DNA of 64,000 nt, from positions 103,066 to 167,065 of the forward strand of contig NZ_JAHDIU010000007.1 of the NCBI RefSeq assembly GCF_019891545.1, read 5' to 3'. Position 1 is the first letter of the stretch. The number at the start of each line of letters is the position of its first letter. The notes beneath the pieces were generated by a model. The model was not told the DNA's origin and made no database searches. It saw only the letters and a program-made list of their open reading frames with translations. Positions 31,982 through 42,183 of this stretch are shown one piece after another. A program made the position numbers and the translations under genes. Origin of the DNA: Flavobacterium coralii. Lineage in GTDB: Bacteria; Bacteroidota; Bacteroidia; Flavobacteriales; Flavobacteriaceae.

Positions 31982-33619
31982 ATGTTTACCAAATTCAAGA
32001 AAAGGTATGTAGTTACGGCAGTTGCGGTTGTTTTTCTGTTCGTGGGGACAAGTTTCAGGAACGACTTTTTTGAGATAGCCAAGCAGATAGAAATATTTAC
32101 CACATTGTTTAAAACGGTAAATACCAATTATGTAGATGAAACTAACCCCGGCGAGCTTATGGATACTGCCATAAAGAGCATGCTTGCCGACCTTGACCCA
32201 TATACCAATTATTTTAATGAGGCCGATGTTGCCAAGTTTAAAATAAATAATACAGGCGAATATACCGGGATTGGCGCACTGATAACCCGAAAAGAGGGCA
32301 GGCTTATTATAAAAGAACCTTATAAAGACTATGCCGCCGACAAAGCGGGGCTTAAGGCAGGGGATGAAATTATCCAGATAGGCGATGTTAGCCTTGCTAA
32401 TTTTAAGGAAGATGCAGGCGAATTGCTAAAAGGTACCAGAAACACCAAAATAGATATTAAATATAAAAGGCAGGGAAAGGTATATGATACCCAGCTTGTG
32501 CTTGATGAGGTAGATGTAAGGGCGGTGCCTTATTTTGGCATGGTAGATAAAGAAACGGGTTATATTGTCCTCTCACAGTTTAATGCAAAAGCTTCTACCG
32601 AAACCAAGCAGGCGTTACAGCAGCTTAAAACCGAAGGCGCTAAACGGATAATACTCGACCTGAGGGGCAATCCGGGCGGATTACTGAATGAAGCCGTAAA
32701 TGTGTGCAACCTGTTCGTGCCTGAAGGCGAAATTATTGTTACCACAAAGTCGAAAAATGAAAAGTATAACAATACCTACAAGACCACCAAGGCACCGGTA
32801 GATACCGAAATTCCGCTGGCGGTGCTTGTTGACGGTAAAAGTGCCTCGGCATCAGAAATTGTTTCGGGAGCATTGCAGGATCTTGACCGTGCCGTTATTG
32901 TGGGCAGCAGGAGTTTTGGTAAAGGCTTGGTGCAAAGGCCGCTGGAACTCACCTACGGCACTCAGGTAAAGGTTACTATTTCACGTTACTACACACCGTC
33001 TGGGCGCGGCATACAGGCGCTTGACTACACCCATAAAGATGTTGACGGTAAAGCAATACGCATAAACGAAAAAGACTATAATGCTTTTAAAACCCGCAAA
33101 GGGCGCACCGTTTATGATGGTGGCGGTATATTGCCGGATGTTGTGCTTGATGAAAGCAAGCAAAGTACTATAGCCGATGCACTGCAACGTAACGATGCAA
33201 TTTTTAATTACGCCACAGCATACTATTACAAGCATCCTGATATGGGCGCAAAGATACCAACGGTAACAGATGCTGACTTTGAAGACTTTAAGCAATACCT
33301 AAAAAAAGAAAACTTTGAGTTTGATACCGAAACAGAAAAGGCGTTAAAGCTGATGCACGATACCGCTGTTAAGGAAAAGATTGATGCGAGCATAGCCAAC
33401 GAATACAACCAGTTGCTGGCAGCTCTTCAAAAAAGCGAGGAAAAAGAGCTTAATAAGCATAAAGAGGAAATCAAAAAACTGCTGCAGGACGAACTTATTA
33501 AACGCTACCAGTACAAAGAAGGCCTTTATAAATACTATACCGTAAATAATGCCGAGATAAAAAAGGCCACCGCACTATTAGGCAATACTGCCGAATACAA
33601 CAAAATACTGTTAAAATAG
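31982..33619 (+). CDS. S41 family C-terminal processing peptidase
   Basis: The 545-aa protein has an N-terminal membrane anchor (about 10-25), a PDZ domain (about 85-170) and the S41 catalytic domain (about 170-370). The catalytic Ser lies in DGKSASASEI (about residue 286) and the Lys in SRSFGKGLVQ (about 313), the Ser-Lys dyad of CtpA/Prc proteases. It would process periplasmic proteins at their C-termini. The last 170 residues form a charged helical tail (LLAALQKSEEKELNKHKEEI). It follows the DUF4349 gene closely and ends in a strong terminator. Confidence 0.94.
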   Translation: MFTKFKKRYVVTAVAVVFLFVGTSFRNDFFEIAKQIEIFTTLFKTVNTNYVDETNPGELMDTAIKSMLADLDPYTNYFNEADVAKFKINNTGEYTGIGALITRKEGRLIIKEPYKDYAADKAGLKAGDEIIQIGDVSLANFKEDAGELLKGTRNTKIDIKYKRQGKVYDTQLVLDEVDVRAVPYFGMVDKETGYIVLSQFNAKASTETKQALQQLKTEGAKRIILDLRGNPGGLLNEAVNVCNLFVPEGEIIVTTKSKNEKYNNTYKTTKAPVDTEIPLAVLVDGKSASASEIVSGALQDLDRAVIVGSRSFGKGLVQRPLELTYGTQVKVTISRYYTPSGRGIQALDYTHKDVDGKAIRINEKDYNAFKTRKGRTVYDGGGILPDVVLDESKQSTIADALQRNDAIFNYATAYYYKHPDMGAKIPTVTDADFEDFKQYLKKENFEFDTETEKALKLMHDTAVKEKIDASIANEYNQLLAALQKSEEKELNKHKEEIKKLLQDELIKRYQYKEGLYKYYTVNNAEIKKATALLGNTAEYNKILLK

Positions 33620-33634
33620 CCTTATATAAATTAG

Positions 33635-33663
33635 CCCCTGCCTTCATAAAGCAGGGGTTTTTT
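33635..33663 (+). terminator. Intrinsic terminator after the S41 peptidase
   Basis: CCCCTGC and GCAGGGG form the stem around CTTCATAAA, followed by a T run. Confidence 0.88.
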
Positions 33664-33716
33664 GTCTTAAAGGTTAAATATCAGGCTGCAATAAACTGCA
33701 AATCCATAAAATCGCA

Positions 33717-33724
33717 TACATTTG
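33717..33724 (+). promoter_or_regulatory. -7 promoter element of kup
   Basis: TACATTTG is a perfect -7 box 23 bp ahead of the kup GTG start codon. Confidence 0.55.
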
Positions 33725-33746
33725 CATTCTTTTAATTACAAATACA

Positions 33747-35717
33747 GTGAGCGCTAATCACAATAATCTTAGCAAAGTAACCCTGGGAGGGCTTTTGGTT
33801 ACCCTGGGGATTATATACGGCGACATAGGGACATCTCCCCTTTACGTAATGAAAGCCATAATGGGCGAACAGCCTATAAACGAAGAAGTTGTGCTCGGGG
33901 CGCTTTCCTGCATTTTCTGGACACTTACCCTTCAAACCACTTTTAAATACGTCCTGCTCACGCTCCAGGCAGATAATAAGGGCGAAGGCGGAATTTTCTC
34001 ACTCTACACTCTGGTAAAAAGGCTCAAAAAGAAAGGGCTTATTATTCCCGCTATAATAGGGGGAAGCGCGCTGCTTGCAGACGGTATCATTACACCGCCT
34101 ATTTCTGTGTCTTCCGCCATAGAGGGTTTAAAGATATATAACCCTGAGCTTGATACGGTACCTATTGTAATTGCCATACTTTTTGTGCTGTTCTTCATAC
34201 AGCGTTTCGGTACTAAATTCGTAGGCCGCTTTTTCGGGCCAATGATGCTGGTATGGTTCAGCATGCTTGGCGTGCTCGGTCTTTTGGGTATTGGGGGCAA
34301 TTTCGGGGTGTTTAAAGCCCTGAACCCTTATTATGCCATTCACCTGCTTAGCATCCACCACGAAGGTTTTTATGTACTCGGCTTCGTGTTTTTATGTACT
34401 ACAGGTGCCGAGGCGCTATACAGCGATATGGGGCATTGCGGCAGGGGCAACATCCGTATAAGCTGGATATTTGTTAAAGCCATGCTGGTTATTAATTATT
34501 TCGGGCAGGGGGCTTACCTTATTTCGCATTCAGGAGATACATTAACGGGCCTTAGCGGCCATTCAGATAATCCCGGCAACCCGTTTTACCTGCTTATGCC
34601 ACAGTGGTTCATCCCCTTTGGTATTGCCATTGCAACATCGGCGGCGGTAATCGCCTCACAGGCGCTAATATCAGGCTCATTCACACTGATAAGCGAGGCC
34701 ATGCGCCTTAACTTCTGGCCTAAGGTTTCGGTTAAATTCCCTACAGAGCTGCGCGGGCAAATCTACATCCCATCCATAAACTGGCTGCTCTTTTTAGGAT
34801 GTGTGTTTATTGTACTTTACTTCCGCGAGTCCGGCAATATGGAGGCTGCTTACGGGCTTGCCATTGTGCTCTGTATGATAATGACTACCATACTGCTTAA
34901 CTTCTACATGATCATGAAGCGCTACAACCCGTTTGTTATAACGGGTATTATGCTGGTGTACCTTACCATAGAGTTTTCATTCCTTATTGCCAACATCAGT
35001 AAATTCAGCCATGGGGGCTATGTGTCGCTTTTTATAGCCGGCTTCCTGGCGTTTATAATGTTTGTGTGGTACTCTGCAAAACGCATCCGTAGCGGCTATA
35101 CCGAGTTCGTGAAGATAGACAAGTACAAAAACGTACTTTCAGAACTAAGTAACGACCTTACTATCCCGAAATATGCCACACACCTGGTGTATATGACCAA
35201 TGCTCATTTAAACGATGAGATAGAATCTAAAGTATTATATTCAATACTGCAAAAAAGGCCGAAACGCGCCGATATTTACTGGTTTGTACACGTTAATGTG
35301 GTAGATGAGCCATATAGAATGGAATACCGCGTACGCGAAATTATGCATGAAGACGTTATACGTGTAGACTTCTTCCTCGGTTTCCGGGTGGCACCGCGAA
35401 TTAACCTGCTGTTTAAACAGGTGGTGCGTAATATGGTTGAACGCGGAGAGGTAGATATAACCAGTCGCTACGAATCGTTAAACCGGAACAATGTTATCGG
35501 CGATTTTAAGTTTGTAATTATAGAGAAGTTCCTTTCGTATGATAACGACCTGCCGTGGTATGAACGGATTGTACTGGATATTTACTATGTGCTTAAAAAA
35601 GTGAGCCTCTCCGAAGGCAGGGCATTCGGGCTTGACAGCAGTTCGGTTAAAGTAGAAAAATTTCCAATTGTTATACATCCGCTGGAAGATATATCGCTCA
35701 CGCGTATGGAAGATTAA
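33747..35717 (+). CDS. kup: Kup-type potassium uptake protein
   Basis: An inner-membrane K+/H+ symporter of 656 aa, near the usual KUP length. It starts at GTG. The signature GGLLVTLGIIYGDIGTSPLYVMKAI (about 11-35) and ALSCIFWTLTLQTTFKYVLLTLQADNKGEGGIFSLYTLV (about 52-90) are hallmarks of KUP transporters, followed by about twelve membrane helices. The C-terminal cytoplasmic domain (about 430-656) is normal for the family. A -7 box lies upstream and an OmpA protein gene follows 22 bp downstream. Confidence 0.96.
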   Translation: MSANHNNLSKVTLGGLLVTLGIIYGDIGTSPLYVMKAIMGEQPINEEVVLGALSCIFWTLTLQTTFKYVLLTLQADNKGEGGIFSLYTLVKRLKKKGLIIPAIIGGSALLADGIITPPISVSSAIEGLKIYNPELDTVPIVIAILFVLFFIQRFGTKFVGRFFGPMMLVWFSMLGVLGLLGIGGNFGVFKALNPYYAIHLLSIHHEGFYVLGFVFLCTTGAEALYSDMGHCGRGNIRISWIFVKAMLVINYFGQGAYLISHSGDTLTGLSGHSDNPGNPFYLLMPQWFIPFGIAIATSAAVIASQALISGSFTLISEAMRLNFWPKVSVKFPTELRGQIYIPSINWLLFLGCVFIVLYFRESGNMEAAYGLAIVLCMIMTTILLNFYMIMKRYNPFVITGIMLVYLTIEFSFLIANISKFSHGGYVSLFIAGFLAFIMFVWYSAKRIRSGYTEFVKIDKYKNVLSELSNDLTIPKYATHLVYMTNAHLNDEIESKVLYSILQKRPKRADIYWFVHVNVVDEPYRMEYRVREIMHEDVIRVDFFLGFRVAPRINLLFKQVVRNMVERGEVDITSRYESLNRNNVIGDFKFVIIEKFLSYDNDLPWYERIVLDIYYVLKKVSLSEGRAFGLDSSSVKVEKFPIVIHPLEDISLTRMED

Positions 35718-35739
35718 AATTGCGTAACTTAGCAGTATA

Positions 35740-36555
35740 ATGAATAAACTACTATTCCTATTTGCCTTACTAACAACACTTGCAGTTAAAGCGCAGGAGG
35801 AAACCGTATTTTCTATTTATTTTGAATTTGATAAATTCAGCCTCGACGAAAAGCAGGGCAATAACCTTGTTGCCTTTGTAAGCGCCATAGATACTACCCG
35901 CATAGAAAGCATACAGATTTACGGCTATTGCGATGACAGGGGTAAAGATGAATATAACTACAAGCTCTCTACTAACCGTGCCAACACCATACAAAGCAAG
36001 CTGGTAAACAGTGGTATTAAAAACAAGATCATCGTTACCATAGAGGGTAAAGGCCGCATACTGCTTGAAGATGATATAGATAATGTTACCGAGGCACGCT
36101 CTAAGAACCGCCGTGTAGACGTTGTAGTGAATTTTGAGCCGCTGCCGCCGCCAAAACTTGAGCCGGGCATCTACAACACTGTAAAAAAAGATATGGTGGT
36201 GGGTGACCGTATTTACCTTGAGAATATATACTTTGAAAGGGGGAGCAGTAAGCTTACCGGCCCATCTAAAAAAGAGCTTGACAAAATAGCCCGCCTTTTA
36301 CAGAAATATAAAAACCTGCAATTTGAAATACAGGGGCATGTGTGCTGTACACCCACCTACCAGAAAGAGGCCATAGACAAAGATACCCGTAAGCGTGAGC
36401 TTTCTGTAAACAGGGCGCGTACTGTTTATAAATACCTGATGTTCCGGAAAGTCAATTCTGTCCGTATGACCTATAAGGGCTATGGCAACACCAAGCCTTT
36501 GGGCAAGGGAAGCGAATATGACAGAAGGGTAGAACTGGTTATAACCAAAATATAG
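35740..36555 (+). CDS. Tandem OmpA-domain secreted protein
   Basis: The 271-aa protein has a signal peptide (LLFLFALLTTLAVKAQ) and two OmpA-C-like peptidoglycan-binding domains in series: FEFDKFSLDEKQG ... KNRRVDVVV (about 27-128) and IYFERGSSKLTGPSKKEL ... DRRVELVI (about 155-268). Most OmpA proteins carry only one such domain and a beta-barrel or other N-terminus; here nothing else is present. The second domain contains a Cys-Cys insert (HVCCTPTYQKEA). It would be periplasmic and bind peptidoglycan. It is 22 bp behind kup and may share its transcript. Confidence 0.85.
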   Translation: MNKLLFLFALLTTLAVKAQEETVFSIYFEFDKFSLDEKQGNNLVAFVSAIDTTRIESIQIYGYCDDRGKDEYNYKLSTNRANTIQSKLVNSGIKNKIIVTIEGKGRILLEDDIDNVTEARSKNRRVDVVVNFEPLPPPKLEPGIYNTVKKDMVVGDRIYLENIYFERGSSKLTGPSKKELDKIARLLQKYKNLQFEIQGHVCCTPTYQKEAIDKDTRKRELSVNRARTVYKYLMFRKVNSVRMTYKGYGNTKPLGKGSEYDRRVELVITKI

Positions 36556-36604
36556 CTTACTTCAGGATTTCAAAATCATAATTCTAAAATCCTCAATCTA
36601 TAAT

Positions 36605-37054
36605 TTACAGAAGATGCATCCGTATGTGCGGTATGCCATCTTCCAGATAACCTTCTCCCGCCTGCACAAATCCGTGGCTTTCATAAAACTTTTTGAGGTA
36701 AAGCTGTGCCGAAATGGTTATGGCATCCTGATTGAAATGATCTTTAATACCAGCAATAGCAGCTTTCATGAGCTCGTGCCCCCACTTCCTGTCGCGGTAT
36801 TGTTCACTTATTACCACTCGCCCTATAGAGGCCTCTTCAAAATAATAACCACGGTCAAACAGCCTTGCATAAGCCACTGTTTTACCATTAAACGTACCGA
36901 TGAGGTGCAGCGCTTTTTCATCTTTACCGTCTATGTCCTGATAAACGCAATTTTGCTCCACTACAAACACTTCGCTGCGCAGTTGTAGCAGTTGATATAG
37001 CTCAGGAACAGAAAGCTCGTTAAATCGCTTTATTTTGAATTGTACAGAAGACAT
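36605..37054 (-). CDS. ElaA-like GNAT N-acetyltransferase
   Basis: A 149-aa acyl-CoA N-acyltransferase. The opening FNELSVPELYQLLQLRSEVFVVEQNCVYQDIDGKD matches the ElaA group, and the acetyl-CoA loop is IGRVVISEQYRDRKWGHELM (about 77-96). The substrate is unknown. It lies 41 bp from the DUF4837 gene on the same strand. Confidence 0.88.
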   Translation of the reverse strand: MSSVQFKIKRFNELSVPELYQLLQLRSEVFVVEQNCVYQDIDGKDEKALHLIGTFNGKTVAYARLFDRGYYFEEASIGRVVISEQYRDRKWGHELMKAAIAGIKDHFNQDAITISAQLYLKKFYESHGFVQAGEGYLEDGIPHIRMHLL

Positions 37055-37095
37055 GGATTTGTTTTACGGAATATATTGTGAGGCAGCAAAAATTA

Positions 37096-38076
37096 TTACT
37101 GAAACTGTACTGATTTGATAATAGATTCCAGTTCTATGATGAGGTCACGCTTTGGTGATGAAGGGCTGTATATAAAACCTTCTACCACAAGGTAGTGTTG
37201 TTTTTTGTCGTTTTTAATGGTGTAATTCAGAAAAGGCCCGCTCATAAAGTCGTTCTCCATTTCCCAGTTACCGCGGGTTTCAAAGGCACGTTTTTCTTTA
37301 AAACTTGTCATGAACAGGTAAGGTGAGTAGGCTTCTTCCGTTTTCATGAAAGAGCCGGGGTCCTGCCCGTGTATGTACATATTGCCTATAGAATCGCGCA
37401 TGGCTATAATATTGGGCAGTATGGTCTTGTTCTTCTCTATGGTAAGATATGGTACTTTATACAGCAGTATGTTGGTGTTGCCGCTTGGAATGTCCTTCTT
37501 CAGCCAGATAAAGCTATCGTTGTGTATAGCGTAGCTGTAAGTAGCAGGCACCATTATATTTATGCCATACTGCCTGCTGAAAACAGCCGAATCCAGCAGC
37601 CCTGCTTTTTTGTTACGCTCCTGGTTTTCCCTGATTTCAGTATCTTTTATTTTCCTGATTATTTCATCAGAATGCATTTCGATAAGCTCCAACAGGCCAT
37701 CGGTAGTTTTAGCGCTTATGGTAAAAACATTCTGTGGTTTGCAGTAGCTGTTCTTTTTGATGACAAAACCGTCGTTACCGCCCTTATCTATAATAATGAT
37801 ATTGCGGCCACGCTTTAATGCTTCATCAAAAGTATCTTCATGGTACTGGTTAAGGGTAAAAAGCGGTTCTTCCTGGGTGAGCCCGTCCACAGGCGCGGCA
37901 AACTTGCGGCGCATGCTGTCGCCCACATCGCCGTTCCACATCACATCATTGATAACAATAGATATCTCATTGATGTTTCCACGCGAAGCTGTGGCATCCT
38001 CTTCCGTTTTACCCTCGTTGCAGGCTGTGATGCAAAGGGCAAAAACAAAAAGCACTATTTGTTTAAGCCTTTTCAT
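37096..38076 (-). CDS. DUF4837 family lipoprotein
   Basis: A 326-aa lipoprotein: signal with lipobox ALCITACNE (Cys about 19). The body (EISIVINDVMWNGDVGDSMRRKFAAP at about 38-63 and the IIIIDKGGNDGFVIKKNSY stretch) fits the flavobacterial DUF4837 family, which I believe commonly adjoins a LysM transglycosylase gene, as here. Its function is not established; an envelope role is likely. It follows the transglycosylase gene after 14 bp. Confidence 0.8.
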   Translation of the reverse strand: MKRLKQIVLFVFALCITACNEGKTEEDATASRGNINEISIVINDVMWNGDVGDSMRRKFAAPVDGLTQEEPLFTLNQYHEDTFDEALKRGRNIIIIDKGGNDGFVIKKNSYCKPQNVFTISAKTTDGLLELIEMHSDEIIRKIKDTEIRENQERNKKAGLLDSAVFSRQYGINIMVPATYSYAIHNDSFIWLKKDIPSGNTNILLYKVPYLTIEKNKTILPNIIAMRDSIGNMYIHGQDPGSFMKTEEAYSPYLFMTSFKEKRAFETRGNWEMENDFMSGPFLNYTIKNDKKQHYLVVEGFIYSPSSPKRDLIIELESIIKSVQFQ

Positions 38077-38090
38077 GCATGGTGGTTTTA

Positions 38091-39860
38091 TCAGTTAATA
38101 CTACTCACCTTAAGTTTCATGCCCGGCTTTATGCTCTCGCCTTCTATTTTGTTCCAGCGTTTCAGGTTTTCCACCGTTACGCCCGGGTGTTTCCTTGCTA
38201 TACTGAAAAGCGAGTCGCCTTTCTGAACGATATACATCCGTTCAGCCTCATAGCTTGCTTCGCGGGCACGCTTTTCTTTGTTTATGGCTGCTGCCACAAT
38301 CTCCTGCGTGTTAGGCTCTGTTTCTGCAACAGCATTTTCAGCTACGGCATCTTCAGCAGGGGCAGCCTCTTCTGTTTCAGTTTTTGCAGTGTTAGCAGCT
38401 ATTGCGGTTTTATCGGTTTTAAGAGTATCGGCAGGTTTTTGCTTTGCCTTGTCTTTCTTAACGTCTTTAACTTCGGCTACGGCTTCTTCTTTTACAGGTA
38501 TATCTACAATTTTTTCAGTTTGTATCTTAAGGCGTTGCCCAACCTGTATCATGTTGCCCCTAAGCCCGTTCCAGCGCTTAATTTCTGCAACACTAACACC
38601 ATATTTGTTCGATATCTCGCCAAGGTTATCGCCACGCTTAACCGTATAGGTTTTGCTTGCGGTAATTATCTTCTTGCCGTCTTTGGCTAATTCTTTTGAA
38701 GAAGCGATAGCTTCTTCACGTTCTTTTACAAAATAAGGTTTTTCCCTTTGGTCTGCCTCATAATCGATATAGGCATAAATAGCCTTTTCATTAGCGGTAA
38801 ATAAACCAATTTTATCTTTAGGCAGCCTTAAATAATGGGCTTTTTCGGGTGTATACGGAATTACATCCAGCTTATAGATGGGGTTAAGGAACTGCAGCTG
38901 CGAAACCGGAACATCTACAAGGCTTGCAATCTGCTTGAATGACATCTGGCGTTTTACCATAACCGTATCGGTTTCAAAATAGGTCATTGGCGCTTTTTTG
39001 CCGTTTATGCCGTGCTCTTTTGCATACTCATAAACATACATAGTTGCCAGGAAAGCCGGCACATATCCCTGTGTTTCCTTTGGCAGGTTGCGGCGTATAT
39101 TCCAGTAGTTCTTATAGCTGCCCGAACGGCGTATGGCCTTAGTAACGTTACCCGGCCCTGCATTATAGGATGCAAGCACCAGATCCCAGTCGCCGAAGAT
39201 ATTATACAGGCTGCTCAGGTACTGGCAGGCAGCTTCTGTAGCTTTCAGCGGGTCGCAACGCTCATCTACATAGCTGTTTACCTCAAGGTTAAATTGCTTT
39301 CCGGTAGGGTACATAAACTGCCACAGGCCTGTTGCACCAACCCTTGATTTTGCCTTTGGGTTAAGCGCCGACTCTATAACAGCCAGGTACTTTATCTCCA
39401 TCGGCACGTTGTATTTAGAAAGGTATTCTTCAAACATCGGGAAATAATAATCCGAAATTGCCATGAGCCTCTCGAAAGAGCGCGGCCTGTTCTTAAGGTA
39501 GGATTTTATGATGTTCTCAAGCCCCTTGCTGTATTCTATGTGAAACGGTGAAACAGCATCCAGCTTTGCAAGACGCTCTTTTAAATCTTTAGAAGACAGG
39601 TTATAATCTACATCTTCGTCAGGGTTTATCTTTTCGATATCCTCCTGCATGGCCTCAAATAAATCCTGGTTGGCCAGTTCTTTCATCCAAAGGCTGTCTA
39701 TGCAGGCCAGGTTTTCATAACGGATGAAAGTAGATTTAACAGAATCAAGGTAAGAAAGTTTAATTTGCGGAGTACTGATTTCGGCTTCGGCACTTTCCTG
39801 TGCGAATGCCGCAAAAGAAATTAATGCAAAAATGAATGACAGTGTTCTCTTTTTATTCAT
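38091..39860 (-). CDS. MltD-like lytic transglycosylase with two LysM domains
   Basis: A 589-aa exported enzyme (signal RTLSFIFALISFAAFAQ). The lytic transglycosylase domain (about 140-290) has the catalytic Glu in AVIESALNPKAKSRVGATGLWQFMYPTG and the downstream SYNAGPGNVTKAI. Two LysM repeats follow: YTVKRGDNLGEISNKYGVSV (about 408) and YIVQKGDSLFSIARKHPGVT (about 543), separated by an Ala/Glu/Lys-rich linker. It cleaves peptidoglycan glycan strands to anhydro-muropeptides. DUF4837 follows in the same transcription direction. Confidence 0.94.
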   Translation of the reverse strand: MNKKRTLSFIFALISFAAFAQESAEAEISTPQIKLSYLDSVKSTFIRYENLACIDSLWMKELANQDLFEAMQEDIEKINPDEDVDYNLSSKDLKERLAKLDAVSPFHIEYSKGLENIIKSYLKNRPRSFERLMAISDYYFPMFEEYLSKYNVPMEIKYLAVIESALNPKAKSRVGATGLWQFMYPTGKQFNLEVNSYVDERCDPLKATEAACQYLSSLYNIFGDWDLVLASYNAGPGNVTKAIRRSGSYKNYWNIRRNLPKETQGYVPAFLATMYVYEYAKEHGINGKKAPMTYFETDTVMVKRQMSFKQIASLVDVPVSQLQFLNPIYKLDVIPYTPEKAHYLRLPKDKIGLFTANEKAIYAYIDYEADQREKPYFVKEREEAIASSKELAKDGKKIITASKTYTVKRGDNLGEISNKYGVSVAEIKRWNGLRGNMIQVGQRLKIQTEKIVDIPVKEEAVAEVKDVKKDKAKQKPADTLKTDKTAIAANTAKTETEEAAPAEDAVAENAVAETEPNTQEIVAAAINKEKRAREASYEAERMYIVQKGDSLFSIARKHPGVTVENLKRWNKIEGESIKPGMKLKVSSIN

Positions 39861-39949
39861 AATTTGTTGTTTAAGAAGTTAAGTACAATGCCTTTCAGGT
39901 GATTGTAACATAACTTTTAAATAGATATTATAGTATAAACTTTAACAGG

Positions 39950-41137
39950 CTATTCCTGTATTGCAGCTATGCCCGGCAGGGTTTTACCCTCAAGCATTTC
40001 GAGCATTGCACCACCTCCGGTAGATACATAGCTCATTTTCGGTTCCAGGCCAAACTGCTTAACCGCCGCTACAGAGTCGCCCCCGCCCACAAGCGAGAAA
40101 GCGCCGTTTTTAGTAGCTTCGGCAATATATTCGCCTAACTGGATGGTGCCTTTGGCAAAGTTTTCCATTTCGAAAACGCCAAGCGGGCCATTCCATAGTA
40201 TCGTTTTAGAGTTTAAGATAACCTCTTTAAACTGCTCCAGCGATTTCGGGCCTGCATCAAGCCCCTGCCAACCATCAGGTATTTCTTTTACATCAACAAC
40301 TTTAGTGTTGGCATCGTTTTTAAACCCATCGGCAGCCACAACATCTACAGGCAGGTGCACCTGAACATTGTTTGCTTTGGCTTTCTCCAGTATGTCAAGC
40401 GCAAGCTGCTGCTTGTCGTCTTCGCAAATAGAGTCGCCCACGCTGCCGCCCTGCGCTTTTATAAAGGTAAAAGTCATACCACCGCCAATTATCAGATGGT
40501 CTACTTTATCCAGTATATTTTCTATAACTGTTATTTTAGATGATACTTTACTGCCACCCAAAACAGCCGTTACAGGCTTCTCGCTGTTTCCTAATACTTT
40601 GTTAAGACTGTCGATTTCTTTCGCAAGAAGCGTTCCAAAAACCTTGTTTTCAGGAAAAAATTTTGCAACTATGGTGGTAGATGCATGCGCACGGTGTGCC
40701 GTACCAAAGGCATCGTTAACGTAAACATCGCCCAGTTTGGCAAGCTTTTCGGCAAACGCCTCATCTCCTGCTTCTTCTTCACTATAAAAGCGAAGGTTCT
40801 CTAAAAGTAATATTTCACCCGGCTTTAAAGCTTGGGCAGCTTTTTCTACAGTTTCGCCCACACTGTCTTCCACAAATTTCACATCTTTACCCAATACTTC
40901 AGATGTTGTGGCAACAATGTGCTTTAGCGAATATTTTTCTTCTTTGCCCTTTGGCCTGCCCAGGTGGCTCATCAGGATAACGCTGCCGCCGTCATTTAAA
41001 ATTTTATCGATAGTTGGCTTCGCGGCTTCAATACGGTTGGTATCGGTAACATTAAAATTCTCATCAAGGGGAACATTAAAATCTACCCTTATTAAGGCCT
41101 TTTTATCTTTAAAATCAATATCTGAAAGCGTTTTCAT
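39950..41137 (-). CDS. pgk: Phosphoglycerate kinase
   Basis: Pgk makes ATP from 1,3-bisphosphoglycerate in glycolysis. The 395-aa length and the motifs RVDFNVPLD (about 17-25), SHLGRPKG (about 59-66), LLENLRFY, the nucleotide-site GGSKVSSKI (about 194-202) and [13 protein letters not shown] near the C-terminus are canonical. A promoter lies 37-69 bp upstream. It is probably a single-gene unit. Confidence 0.98.
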   Translation of the reverse strand: MKTLSDIDFKDKKALIRVDFNVPLDENFNVTDTNRIEAAKPTIDKILNDGGSVILMSHLGRPKGKEEKYSLKHIVATTSEVLGKDVKFVEDSVGETVEKAAQALKPGEILLLENLRFYSEEEAGDEAFAEKLAKLGDVYVNDAFGTAHRAHASTTIVAKFFPENKVFGTLLAKEIDSLNKVLGNSEKPVTAVLGGSKVSSKITVIENILDKVDHLIIGGGMTFTFIKAQGGSVGDSICEDDKQQLALDILEKAKANNVQVHLPVDVVAADGFKNDANTKVVDVKEIPDGWQGLDAGPKSLEQFKEVILNSKTILWNGPLGVFEMENFAKGTIQLGEYIAEATKNGAFSLVGGGDSVAAVKQFGLEPKMSYVSTGGGAMLEMLEGKTLPGIAAIQE

Positions 41138-41173
41138 GTGTTTTTAAAATTTCGGGTTTTAACTGAAGAAACG

Positions 41174-41206
41174 CAAATATAGTTTTTTCTGTTAATAATT
41201 TGCCAA
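41174..41206 (-). promoter_or_regulatory. Promoter of pgk
   Basis: On the minus strand TTG (41206-41204) is followed after 22 bp by TATATTTG (41181-41174), 37 bp before the pgk start. The spacing is slightly long but within the reported flavobacterial range. Confidence 0.55.
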
Positions 41207-41274
41207 ACGTTTGTTGAAAAATAACCTGTAGTAAAACACAATGTGCTGAACAGCAATATTATTCCTTTTCTGTA

Positions 41275-42183
41275 TTAAAAACTCTGGTGGCAAAGCTCCA
41301 TGTTGGCTACCGCGCCGGCTATGTTGCCGCTGCTTACCGCGCTGGCTACAGAGCGCATCATTGCCGCGTTATCGCCGCAGGCAAATACACCTTCAACAGT
41401 TGTTTTCTGGAAACCGTCTGTTTTAATATGCCCCATTTCGGTAAGTTCACAACCAAGTTTTGCAGGAATATCAGAGTGCTGAACAAACGGCAGTGCGGCA
41501 TATGCAGCATCAAAAGGTAATGCATTCCCGCAGCTAAGCACAAGGTTTTGCAATTGTCCGTTTGTGTGGATTACCTCAATGACTTCCTCCTCAATAACAG
41601 GGATATTGTTTTTTGCCAGTTTTGCTGTTTGTTCTGCTGTAAAATCAGCTTTGCGGGATGTGATTATGGTAAGTTTATCTGTAAGATTGCTTACTAAAGT
41701 AGCGAGGTGATAAGCCCTCTCGCCGTTGGCCAGTATAGCGGTGTTCTTTCCTCTAACTTCATAGCCGTGGCAGTAGGGGCAATGTATAACAGATATCCCC
41801 CAACACTCTGCAAACCCTTTAATGTAGGGCATTATATCTTTTATACCTGTTGCGAAAATCAGCTTTTGTGAAGTAAATTGCTTACCGGACTTTGTTATTA
41901 TTGAAAAACCGGAATTGGTTTTTTCTCCGCTCACGGCAACATCCGTAATGAATGTAACGGTTTTGTATTGTAAAACCTGTTCTTTGCCAAGACCGGCTAT
42001 AACTGCAGGAGGAGTACCATCTTGCGTTATGAAATTATGCGAATGCGGCGTTTGCCTGTTGCATGGCTCGCCACCGTCAATAATCAGTACCTTGCGTAAC
42101 GAGCGCCCCAGCGCCATTGCTGCCGAGAGTCCTGAGTAGCTTCCGCCGATTATAATAACCTCAAAATTTTCCTGATTTTCCAT
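41275..42183 (-). CDS. Thioredoxin-reductase-like FAD oxidoreductase
   Basis: A 302-aa NAD(P)/FAD-dependent disulfide oxidoreductase-like enzyme. The FAD-binding motif is IIGGSYSGLSAAMALGRS (about 11-28), a redox-active pair is seen in HCPYCHGYEVRGKN (CxxC, about 134-147), and the C-terminal FAD contact is GVFACGDNA (about 267-275). Its shape is that of thioredoxin-reductase-like proteins that often act on small molecules rather than thioredoxin. The divergent neighbour is a Fur-family regulator, which suggests metal or redox control. Its partner is not known. Confidence 0.88.
   Translation of the reverse strand: MENQENFEVIIIGGSYSGLSAAMALGRSLRKVLIIDGGEPCNRQTPHSHNFITQDGTPPAVIAGLGKEQVLQYKTVTFITDVAVSGEKTNSGFSIITKSGKQFTSQKLIFATGIKDIMPYIKGFAECWGISVIHCPYCHGYEVRGKNTAILANGERAYHLATLVSNLTDKLTIITSRKADFTAEQTAKLAKNNIPVIEEEVIEVIHTNGQLQNLVLSCGNALPFDAAYAALPFVQHSDIPAKLGCELTEMGHIKTDGFQKTTVEGVFACGDNAAMMRSVASAVSSGNIAGAVANMELCHQSF

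Noticed and set aside
38079-38690. A 203-codon plus-strand frame
   Set aside because: It is antisense to the LysM transglycosylase gene, has aromatic low-complexity content and no family features.
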